Positions 1-7,539 of a stretch of DNA of 64,000 bases are shown piece by piece. The translations under genes were made by a program, and so were the position numbers. Each line of letters starts with the position of its first letter. The first letter of the stretch is position 1. The stretch is from Methylibium sp035762065 (GTDB lineage: Bacteria; Pseudomonadota; Gammaproteobacteria; Burkholderiales; Burkholderiaceae_C): positions 1 through 64,000 of the forward strand of contig NZ_DASTPW010000055.1 in the NCBI RefSeq assembly GCF_035762065.1. Direction: 5' to 3'. Below the pieces are notes generated by a model. That model was not told the DNA's origin. It saw only the letters and a list, made by a program, of their open reading frames with translations, and did no database searches.

Positions 1-48
1 TACGCGACGCTGCGGCGCAAGCTGTTCTGGAACGAAGGCACGGAATGA
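1..48 (+). CDS. nadK: C-terminal end of probable NAD kinase (partial)
   Basis: Only the last 15 codons and the TGA are present. They read into the window in frame 1 and end in RRKLFWNEGTE. Proteobacterial NAD kinases commonly end in a similar L-R-R-K-L-x-W-N-E-G tail, and in Burkholderiales the NAD kinase gene usually lies directly upstream of recN, which is the next gene here. The assignment rests on that short tail and on gene order, so it is tentative. Confidence 0.55.
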   Translation, partial: YATLRRKLFWNEGTE

Positions 49-52
49 CCCC

Positions 53-132
53 CCCCCGTTGCGGCTTCGCCGCTCCCCCCCCGGGGGGCGCCGCTGGCGG
101 CCCGGCAGAGCCGGATCCGCGGCGGCTGCTTG
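53..132. repeat. Intergenic GC-rich repeat, copy A
   Basis: This block runs from a GTTGCGGCTTCGCCGCTCC motif through a C/G-rich centre to GGCAGAGCCGGATCCGCGGCGG. It contains short inverted arms (GCGGCTTCGCCGC; GGCAGAGCC beside GGATCCGC). The same arrangement recurs at 2903-2979 and, inverted, at 20648-20721 and 35748-35820. It lies between nadK and recN and holds no convincing gene. Confidence 0.75.
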
Positions 133-186
133 TGGGCCGCGGGATCGTGCGTCGCGGGTGCGGCCTTCGCGGCATGGTCGGCTGAC

Positions 187-1941
187 ATGCTGCGCCGCAT
201 TGCCCTGCGCGACTTCGTCATCGTCGAGTCGCTCGACCTCGACTGGCACGCCGGCTTCACCGCGCTGACCGGCGAGACCGGCGCCGGCAAGTCGATCCTG
301 ATCGACGCGCTGCAGCTCGCGCTCGGCCAGCGCGCCGATGCCGCGGTGGTGCGCGAAGGCGCGGTGCGCGCCGAGATCGCCGCCGAGTTCGATGCGCCCG
401 CCTCGCTGCAGGCCTGGCTGGCCGACGCCGGCTTCACCGAGCCCGACGAGACCGCCGACGCGCTGCTGCTGCGCCGCAACGTCGATGCGCATGGCAAGAG
501 CCGCGCATGGATCCAGGGCCGCCCGGCGACGCTGGCGCAGTTGCGCGAGGCGGCCGATCACCTGGTCGACATCCACGGCCAGCATGCGTGGCAGAGCCTG
601 ACGCGGCCCGACGCGGTGCGCGCGCTGCTCGACGGCTACGCGGGCATCGACACCGGCGCCTTGGCGCAGGCCTGGGCCGGCTGGCGCGACGCACTCGCCG
701 CGCTGAACGACGCGCGCTCGCGGCAATCGGGACTCGATGCCGAACGCGAGCGACTGCAATGGCAGATCGGCGAGCTCGACAAGCTCGCGCCTGGCGATCA
801 GGAGTGGCCCGAGCTGAACGCGGAGCAGCGCCGACTCAGCCACGCGCAGGCGATCCTCGATGCGGTGCATCGCGCGCGACGCAGCTTGAGCGATGCCGAT
901 GGCGACGCCGATGGAAGCGGCCAAGGCGCGGCCGATGCGCAGCTGGCCGAGGCGATCGAGGCGCTCGACGCGGTCGTCGAGCACGACGCCGAACTGGCCG
1001 CGCCGCTCGAGGTGCTGCGCAGCGCGCAGGCGCAGATCGAGGACGCCGCGCACACCCTTGCCCTGCGGCTGCGCGGCGACGGGCCCGACCCGGCCCGGCT
1101 CGCCGCGCTCGATGAACGGCTCGCGACCTGGCTCGCTCTCGCGCGGCGCTTCCGGCGCACGCCGGAAGAGCTGCCGGCGCTGCTCGGCGCCTGGCGCGCC
1201 GAGCTGGCGCAACTGGAGGCCGCGACCGATCTCGACGCGCTCGAAGGCGCCGAGCGCAAGCAACGCAAGCTCTTCGAGGCCGCCGCGCGCGCCGTGTCCT
1301 CGCAGCGCCGCGGCGCGGCACCCAAGCTCGCCGCCGCGGTGACGGCCGCGATGCAGCAACTCGGCATGGCCGGCGGGCGCTTCGAGATCGCGCTCGACGC
1401 GCTGGCCGAGCCGCAACGCCATGGCCTCGAGGCGATCGAGTTCCGCGTCGCCGGCCACGCCGGCAGCACGCCGCGCGCGCTGGCGAAGGTGGCGTCGGGC
1501 GGCGAGCTGTCGCGCATCGCGCTCGCGATCGCGGTCACCACCAGCCAGCGCAAGACGGCCACCGACGAGGTCGCCGCCTCGACGCTGATCTTCGACGAGA
1601 TCGATGCCGGCGTCGGCGGCCAGGTCGCCGATGCCGTCGGCCGGCTGATGCGCCGCCTCGGCCGCGAGCGGCAGGTGCTGTGCGTGACCCACCTGCCGCA
1701 GGTCGCCGCCTGCGCCGACCACCACTGCCGCGTGCGCAAGCTCACCACGGCCGGTCGCACGACGAGCGGTGTCGAGACGCTCGACGCCGACGCGCGCGCC
1801 GAGGAAGTCGCGCGCATGCTCGGCGGCGACGCCAGCCGCGACACCAGCCTTGCGCATGCGCGCGCACTGATCGAGGCCGCGGCCCGTGGCGGTGGCGACA
1901 CGGCGGCGGCGCCTGCCGAGCCACGCCGACGCCGCGCCTGA
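187..1941 (+). CDS. recN: DNA repair protein RecN
   Basis: This SMC-like ATPase acts in recombinational repair of double-strand breaks and works with RecA in the cytoplasm. The 584-residue product has the usual RecN length. The Walker A motif GETGAGKS is at residues 29-36, followed by long helical, probably coiled-coil stretches in the middle. The C-terminal ABC half has the signature ASGGELSRIALA and the Walker B LIFDEIDAGVGG. The reading frame is open further upstream to 130, but that part overlaps the repeat and is poor in family features. The ATG at 187 gives the conserved start MLRRIALRDFVIVE and was chosen. It follows the probable nadK, a common order in Burkholderiales. Confidence 0.96.
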   Translation: MLRRIALRDFVIVESLDLDWHAGFTALTGETGAGKSILIDALQLALGQRADAAVVREGAVRAEIAAEFDAPASLQAWLADAGFTEPDETADALLLRRNVDAHGKSRAWIQGRPATLAQLREAADHLVDIHGQHAWQSLTRPDAVRALLDGYAGIDTGALAQAWAGWRDALAALNDARSRQSGLDAERERLQWQIGELDKLAPGDQEWPELNAEQRRLSHAQAILDAVHRARRSLSDADGDADGSGQGAADAQLAEAIEALDAVVEHDAELAAPLEVLRSAQAQIEDAAHTLALRLRGDGPDPARLAALDERLATWLALARRFRRTPEELPALLGAWRAELAQLEAATDLDALEGAERKQRKLFEAAARAVSSQRRGAAPKLAAAVTAAMQQLGMAGGRFEIALDALAEPQRHGLEAIEFRVAGHAGSTPRALAKVASGGELSRIALAIAVTTSQRKTATDEVAASTLIFDEIDAGVGGQVADAVGRLMRRLGRERQVLCVTHLPQVAACADHHCRVRKLTTAGRTTSGVETLDADARAEEVARMLGGDASRDTSLAHARALIEAAARGGGDTAAAPAEPRRRRA

Positions 1942-1971
1942 AGTGGCACGCGCGCCCCACGAGAGCCGACC

Positions 1972-2892
1972 ATGACCGCAACCGTCGCAGCCACGCCGCG
2001 CGAGGTCGTGCTCGTCACCGGCATCTCCGGCTCGGGCAAGTCGGTCGCGCTGCATGCGCTCGAGGACGCCGGCTTCTACTGCGTGGACAACCTGCCACCC
2101 GAGCTGCTGCTCGAGTTCCTGCGGCTCGAACGGCTGCGCGAGGACGGCGCGGCGCGCCGCATCGCGGTCGCGGTCGATGTGCGCTCGGCCGGCTCGCTGC
2201 CGCATCTGCTGCCCCTGATGTCGCAGCTCGGCGCCGAAGGCGTGCGGGTGCGCTCGATCTTTCTCGACGCGAGCACCGAGGCGCTGCAGCGCCGCTTCTC
2301 CGAAACGCGGCGCCGCCATCCCCTGAGCGCGCAGGCGCTGCAGTCGCGCCCCGGTGTGCTCGACGAAGGCGACGCGCGCCGCGCGCTGACCGATGCGATC
2401 GAGCTGGAACGCGAGCTGCTGGCCGACCTGCGCGAGGCCTCGACGCTGATCGACACCAGCGAGCTGCGTCCCGCGCAACTGCGCGTGTGGGTACGCCAGC
2501 TCGTGCGCGCGCCCGGCGGCTCGCTGACGCTGGTGTTCGAGAGCTTCGCGTTCAAGCACGGCGTGCCGCTCGACGCCGACCTGGTGTTCGACGTGCGCGT
2601 GCTGCCGAATCCGCACTACGTGCCCGAGCTGCGCCCGCTGAACGGCCGCGACGCGCCGGTGATGGCCTACCTCGAGCAGCAGCCCGAGGTGCTGGAAATG
2701 CTCGGCCAGATCGAGGCCTTCCTCGCACGCTGGTTGCCCGCCTACGAGCAGGATCAGCGCGCCTACCTGACGGTGGCGATCGGCTGCACCGGCGGGCAGC
2801 ACCGCTCGGTGTACTTCGTCGAGCAGCTGGCGCGGCGTTTCGGCGCTCGCGCGGCGGCGCTGGTGCGTCACCGGGAACTCGACGAGCGCTGA
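1972..2892 (+). CDS. rapZ: RNase adapter protein RapZ (P-loop, YvcJ family)
   Basis: RapZ-family proteins bind nucleotides. In enterobacteria RapZ guides RNase E to the small RNA GlmZ and so tunes amino-sugar synthesis. The 306-residue product has an N-terminal P-loop GISGSGKS at residues 17-24, the family stretch GFYCVDNLPPELL after it, and a conserved C-terminal domain with GCTGGQHRSVYFVEQLARRF. The gene starts 30 bases after recN on the same strand, so the two are probably co-transcribed. Whether the GlmZ role applies outside enterobacteria cannot be told from the sequence. Confidence 0.93.
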   Translation: MTATVAATPREVVLVTGISGSGKSVALHALEDAGFYCVDNLPPELLLEFLRLERLREDGAARRIAVAVDVRSAGSLPHLLPLMSQLGAEGVRVRSIFLDASTEALQRRFSETRRRHPLSAQALQSRPGVLDEGDARRALTDAIELERELLADLREASTLIDTSELRPAQLRVWVRQLVRAPGGSLTLVFESFAFKHGVPLDADLVFDVRVLPNPHYVPELRPLNGRDAPVMAYLEQQPEVLEMLGQIEAFLARWLPAYEQDQRAYLTVAIGCTGGQHRSVYFVEQLARRFGARAAALVRHRELDER

Positions 2893-2902
2893 ATGACGAC
2901 CA

Positions 2903-2979
2903 TCCCGTTGCGGTTTTGCCGCTTCGCCCTCCAGGGGCGCCGCTGGCGGACCGGCAGAGCCGGATCCGCGGCGGCTGCT
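2903..2979. repeat. Intergenic GC-rich repeat, copy B
   Basis: Second direct copy of the repeat seen at 53-132. Its right half (GGGGCGCCGCTGGCGG to GGATCCGCGGCGGCTGCT) is almost identical. It fills most of the gap between rapZ and the next gene. Confidence 0.75.
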
Positions 2980-3019
2980 CGCTTGGGCCTGGGCTGGGCT
3001 CGCGGCTAGCCAGGCTGTC

Positions 3020-3658
3020 ATGAACCCTGCCGTCCACGCCTTCGACGCGCCCAGCTTCGAGCTGCCGCTGTTCCCGCTGCAGTCGGTGCTGTTCCCTGGC
3101 GGACTGCTGGGCCTGAAGGTCTTCGAGGCACGCTACCTCGACCTGGTCGGCCGCTGCCTGCGCGAGAGCGAGCCCTTCGGGGTCGTGGCGCTGAAGTCGG
3201 GCTCGGAGGTCAAGGGCGGCTCGAACACGGCCGAGCGGCTCGAGACGATCGGCTGCCTCGCCGAGCTGATCGACGTCGACGGCGACCAGCCCGGCATCCT
3301 GCAGGTGCGCTGCCGCGGCACGCAGCGCTTCTCGATCGCGCAGCTGCGCCAGGAGCCGAACCACCTGTGGGTCGCCGAAGCCAGGCTCCTCGCGGCCGAC
3401 GAGCCGGCGCTGCCGAGCGAGGAGCTGACCGGCTCCGCCCGCGGCCTCGCCAACGCGATCGCCACCTTGAAGCAGCAGGGCTCGACGCCCTTCCTGGAGC
3501 CCTACCGCTTCGACGACGCCGGCTGGCTCGCGAACCGCTGGTGCGAGATCCTGCCGATCCCGCTGGCGGCCAAGCAGAAGCTGATGGAGCTGCCCGACGC
3601 GCTGGTGCGGCTGAAGCTGGTCGACGACTTCCTGCGCAGCAAGGGCGTCGTCGCCTAG
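3020..3658 (+). CDS. LON peptidase substrate-binding domain protein
   Basis: The 212-residue protein corresponds to the N-terminal substrate-recognition domain of Lon protease, without the AAA+ or protease domains. Family landmarks near the start are LPLFPLQSVLFPGGLLGLKVFEARY; later comes a helical region with LPIPLAAKQKLMELPDALVRLKLV. Stand-alone Lon-N proteins of about 190-220 residues are widespread in proteobacteria and their role is not settled; substrate presentation or protein quality control is a guess. The gene is separated from rapZ by a repeat element, so co-transcription is uncertain. Confidence 0.9.
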   Translation: MNPAVHAFDAPSFELPLFPLQSVLFPGGLLGLKVFEARYLDLVGRCLRESEPFGVVALKSGSEVKGGSNTAERLETIGCLAELIDVDGDQPGILQVRCRGTQRFSIAQLRQEPNHLWVAEARLLAADEPALPSEELTGSARGLANAIATLKQQGSTPFLEPYRFDDAGWLANRWCEILPIPLAAKQKLMELPDALVRLKLVDDFLRSKGVVA

Positions 3659-3784
3659 GCGTCGGCCCCGGCGGGGGCCCGCTGCGCGACTTCGGGCACG
3701 GCCGGCCGTTGCAGCGCGTGCTTGGGCCTACAGCGGCGGCGCGGGCGGTCGATAAGCTGCCGCGGACCCCCGCGTGCGCCTCCC

Positions 3785-6469
3785 ATGACCGCCGCCCAGC
3801 CCCTTCCTTCCCCGTCGGACGACGATGCCGAGCGCGCGCTGCGCGTGGCGCGCCATCGCGTCGCCACGGTGCTCGAAGCCACCGGCGCCGGCCTGTGGCA
3901 GTGGAACGCGAGCACCGGCGAGGTCGGCTTCAACGAAGCGCTCGCGGCCATCCTCGGCTACACGCTGGCGGAGCTGCTGCCGCAGGGCCTCGCCGGCATC
4001 GTCAAGCTCACGCATCCCGACGATCGGGCGGTGGCCCGCCAAGCGCTGCTGCGGCATTTCAAGAGCGGCGGGCCGCACGCGCAGGTCGATCTGCGCATGC
4101 TCCACAAGCGCGGGCACTGGGTGTGGGTGCTGCTGCACGGCCGCGTGATGAGCCACAGCGCCGACGGCCGGGCGGAGTGGGTCTACGGCGTGCAGCTGGA
4201 CATCACCGAGCGCGTCGAGCAGCGCCGCGCGCTCGAAGCGGCGCGCGAGCGGCTCGCGAGCGCCGCGGCCAGCGGCGGCATCGGCATCTGGGGCTACGAC
4301 ATCGCGACCCGGGTGTTCGAGTTCGACCGCTGGGTCTGCCGCGCCTACGGCCTGGAGGGAGAGTCGGCGCGCATGCCGCTCGACGCCTGGCTGAGCCACG
4401 TGCATCCGGACGACCGCGAGCGCCTGCGGCACGGCTCGCGCAGCGGCATCACCGAGGGCCGCGATTACGAGACCGAATTCCGCATCGTCCGGGCCGACGG
4501 CCGCGTGCGCCACCTGCGTGCGACCGGCCGCTTGCAGTACGACGCCGCCGGCCGGCCCGAGCGCATCGACGGCGCGAACTGGGACGTGACCGAGGTGCGC
4601 GAACTGACCGCGCAGCTGAACCACCAGAACGAGCTGCTGCGGGTGACGCTGCATTCGATCGGCGACGCCGTCGTCACCACCGACGCCGAAGGCCGCATCA
4701 ACTGGCTCAACCCGACCGCCGAGCGCATGACCGGCTGGTCCGCCGCCGACGCGCGGCAGCGCCCGCTGTTCGAGGTGGTGCGGCTGATCGACGAAGGCAG
4801 CGGCCGGCTCGTCACCGCGCTGCAGGCCGAGCCCGGCGAATCCGGCGAGCCCGAGACCACGGCCGCCGCCGGACGCCGGCCGCTGCAGCTGGTCTCGCGC
4901 GACGGTCGCGAGTACGGCATCAAGGAAACCGCTTCCTCGATCCGCGACGCGGCCGGCGCCTCGATCGGCATGGTGCTCGTGCTGCACGACGTGACCGAGC
5001 AGCGCCGGCTCGCCAACGAGATGATCCACCGCGCCTCCCACGACGCGCTGACCGGCCTCATCAACCGCACCGAGTTCGAGGCCCGGCTCGCGCGGGTGCT
5101 GCAGCGGCGCAGCGAGCCGCAGGAGCACGCGCTGCTGTTCCTCGACCTCGACCAGTTCAAGCTGGTCAACGACGCCTGCGGCCACGCGGTGGGCGACGAG
5201 CTGCTGCGCCAGGTGAGCCGCATGCTGAAGCAGGCGATCCGCTCGCGCGACACGCTCGCGCGCCTGGGCGGCGACGAGTTCGGCATCCTGCTCGAGCACT
5301 GCACCGTGGAGCAGGCGCAGCGCGTCGCGCAGAAGATCTGCGACCGCATGGACGACTTCCGCTTCGTGCACGAGCAGCGGCGCTTCCGCCTCGGCACCAG
5401 CATCGGCCTCGTGCCGCTGACCGCGCACGACTGGGCCACGCCCGACGCGCTGCTGCAGGCCGCCGACACCTCCTGTTACGCCGCCAAGGAAGCCGGCCGC
5501 AACCGCGTGCACCTGTGGTTCGACGCCGACCGTCAGGTGCGCCTGCGCCGCGGCGACACCAACTGGGCGACGCGGCTCGAGCAGGCCGTCGACGAAGACC
5601 AGTTCGTGCTGTACGCGCAGCGCATCGGCGCGGCCTGCTCGTCGCCGCGCGGCGTCTATGCCGAAGCGCTGATCCGGCTGCGCGACGGCGACGGCGGCCT
5701 GATCGCGCCGGGCGCCTTCCTCGGCGCGGCCGAGCGCTTCCGGCTTTCGGCGCGCATCGATCGCTGGGTGCTCGGCCGCTCGCTGGAGCACCTGGCGGGC
5801 TTGCCGACGCTCGAAGGCATCGACACGCTGAGCATCAACCTCTCGGGCCAGTCGGTCGGCGACCGCGCCTTCCACCGCCATGCGCAGGCACTGCTCAGCG
5901 CGGCCGGGCCGGCGGTGTGCCGGCGCGTGTGCCTCGAGATCACCGAGACCGCGGCCGTCACCAACCTCGCCGACGCCTCGCAATTCATCGAGGAGGTGCG
6001 CGCCTTGGGCGTGCGCATCGCGCTCGACGACTTCGGCGCCGGCGCCTCGTCGTTCGGCTACCTCAAGTCGCTGAAGATCGACCTGCTGAAGATCGACGGC
6101 CAGTTCATCCGCGACCTGCTCGACGATCCGCTCGACGACGTGGCGGTGCGCTGCTTCGTCGACGTGGCGCGCGTGGTGGGCGTCAAGACCGTGGCGGAAT
6201 TCGTCGACCGCCGCGAGGTGCTCGACCGGCTCTACGACCTGGGCGTCGACTACGCGCAGGGCTTCCTGCTGCACAAGCCGGAGCCGATCGAGAACGTGCT
6301 CGGTCGCGCGCTGGACACCGCGCAGCGCCCCGCCTGGGCCGCCGTGCAGACGCCGTCCGTCGAGGAGCCCGACGACCGGCCGGCCACCGACCTCGCGCCG
6401 CTCGACGAGCAGGACGGCGACGGGCCGCTGTCGCCGTCGTTCACGATGCTGTCGCTGGGCCGGGACTAG
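3785..6469 (+). CDS. PAS-PAS-PAS-GGDEF-EAL c-di-GMP turnover protein
   Basis: This is a predicted cytoplasmic sensor with both diguanylate cyclase and phosphodiesterase domains; no membrane segment is visible. Three PAS/PAC-like modules fill roughly residues 20-410 (FNEALAAILGYT, VFEFDRWVCRAYGL, INWLNPTAERMTGWS). The GGDEF domain follows, with an intact RLGGDEF near residue 497, and an RxxD inhibitory site (RSRD) lies five residues before it. The EAL domain runs from about residue 595 and keeps EALIRL, LEITETAAV, LDDFGAGASSFGYLKSL and the late AEF glutamate, so both activities look possible. The ATG at 3785 was preferred to the upstream in-frame start at 3722 because the extra residues are low-complexity. 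It appears to be a single-gene unit. Confidence 0.92.
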   Translation: MTAAQPLPSPSDDDAERALRVARHRVATVLEATGAGLWQWNASTGEVGFNEALAAILGYTLAELLPQGLAGIVKLTHPDDRAVARQALLRHFKSGGPHAQVDLRMLHKRGHWVWVLLHGRVMSHSADGRAEWVYGVQLDITERVEQRRALEAARERLASAAASGGIGIWGYDIATRVFEFDRWVCRAYGLEGESARMPLDAWLSHVHPDDRERLRHGSRSGITEGRDYETEFRIVRADGRVRHLRATGRLQYDAAGRPERIDGANWDVTEVRELTAQLNHQNELLRVTLHSIGDAVVTTDAEGRINWLNPTAERMTGWSAADARQRPLFEVVRLIDEGSGRLVTALQAEPGESGEPETTAAAGRRPLQLVSRDGREYGIKETASSIRDAAGASIGMVLVLHDVTEQRRLANEMIHRASHDALTGLINRTEFEARLARVLQRRSEPQEHALLFLDLDQFKLVNDACGHAVGDELLRQVSRMLKQAIRSRDTLARLGGDEFGILLEHCTVEQAQRVAQKICDRMDDFRFVHEQRRFRLGTSIGLVPLTAHDWATPDALLQAADTSCYAAKEAGRNRVHLWFDADRQVRLRRGDTNWATRLEQAVDEDQFVLYAQRIGAACSSPRGVYAEALIRLRDGDGGLIAPGAFLGAAERFRLSARIDRWVLGRSLEHLAGLPTLEGIDTLSINLSGQSVGDRAFHRHAQALLSAAGPAVCRRVCLEITETAAVTNLADASQFIEEVRALGVRIALDDFGAGASSFGYLKSLKIDLLKIDGQFIRDLLDDPLDDVAVRCFVDVARVVGVKTVAEFVDRREVLDRLYDLGVDYAQGFLLHKPEPIENVLGRALDTAQRPAWAAVQTPSVEEPDDRPATDLAPLDEQDGDGPLSPSFTMLSLGRD

Positions 6470-6672
6470 GCAGCTCGCTCCGGCGCAACCTCGTCGCCGG
6501 CCACTGGCCTGGCCTCAGCTGACAGGCCGTGCCGCCCCGACGAAGCACAGCACGAACCGCACCAGTGGTCCGGCTTGACGTCGCCAAGACACAGGACAAC
6601 TACGGCTGTTGACGCCATTCACGATGCTGTCGCCGGCTCGAGTCGAGATGCCGTAACCAGCACCGGAGAGCA

Positions 6673-7539
6673 TTAGGTGCCCCGTCCTGCGCACACGGTG
6701 GAACGCGCGTCAGCTTCACTTCGAGCATCAGGCGATTCCGGAAGATCCGAACGCGCATCCCCGTGCAGCGTCGTGCCGGCGCGCTCGAAGGCCACAGCTC
6801 GCTGCTGCCTCACGTCAAAAATCGCAATGTGCGAGGTGGTGCTGCTGACCACAAAGCCTCTTGCCAAGCACTCCTCACCCTTGCGCAACTCGACGCATCC
6901 GGCGGCGATCGAGGGCTGTTTGCAACCGCCGAGGAACATCGCGGTATCGCGCAGTGCGGCGTCGCGCCCCGCCGTTATGCCTAGCGCGGCCGGTGGTTTC
7001 AGCAAAGCCAACGCCGCGTACAGAAAAAGCGGAATGGCCGCGGATACGGCCAAGATGATCATTCCCGCCTGCACGAGTCGACGCAAAGCTGCGTTACCCA
7101 ACGGCCGCCACTCCTTCTTGGAAAGAGATCGATCCAGATACTCGACAAGCTCGCGGACAAGGAAGGCGTATAGCCAGAGCGCCACGATGGCCGGCACGAT
7201 GAACCAAAGGTTGGTTTTCAATGAGTCCAAGCCAACGCTGAATCGCCCCATCAACGTGAAGTAGCCATTGATGACCAGCGCGTCCACTGTCTGTGGGAAC
7301 AATCCGGCATCGAGTCGAAGCGTCTGCAGATAGACGCGATGTGAGACGTCTCCCAAGAAATGAAGCAACAGCCCGCCCAACGTCACCAGAGCGGCGGCGG
7401 CAAGCTTCAACCAAGTTCCTTGCGAACGATCCGACACCGCCGGTGCCGAGACCTCACGTCGCATCCGCCTCCGTGCCCGCTTGGCACTCAACAGGGCCGT
7501 TCCTTGTTGTTGCAAAGGGCGCATGCTGCCTGTCTTCAT
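6673..7539 (-). CDS. Orphan membrane protein of unknown function
   Basis: The 288-residue product is not recognised. It has a basic N-terminal tail, then hydrophobic stretches at roughly residues 45-62, 110-130 and 160-180 that look like membrane segments, and a hydrophilic C-terminal third with several cysteines. Its ATG overlaps the uvrA TGA as ATGA, which implies translational coupling to uvrA. Its base composition is visibly less GC-rich than the neighbours, suggesting recent acquisition. An overlapping plus-strand frame (6677-7264) also exists but lacks family features or membrane segments. Internal methionines could be the real start. Confidence 0.55.
   Translation of the reverse strand: MKTGSMRPLQQQGTALLSAKRARRRMRREVSAPAVSDRSQGTWLKLAAAALVTLGGLLLHFLGDVSHRVYLQTLRLDAGLFPQTVDALVINGYFTLMGRFSVGLDSLKTNLWFIVPAIVALWLYAFLVRELVEYLDRSLSKKEWRPLGNAALRRLVQAGMIILAVSAAIPLFLYAALALLKPPAALGITAGRDAALRDTAMFLGGCKQPSIAAGCVELRKGEECLARGFVVSSTTSHIAIFDVRQQRAVAFERAGTTLHGDARSDLPESPDARSEADARSTVCAGRGT

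Noticed and set aside
130..186. Extended recN start at 130
   Set aside because: The added 19 residues lie beside repeat sequence and precede the conserved RecN start.
6677..7264. Plus-strand frame of 195 codons over the orphan membrane gene
   Set aside because: The opposite frame has membrane segments and a coupled start. This one has neither, although it cannot be fully excluded.
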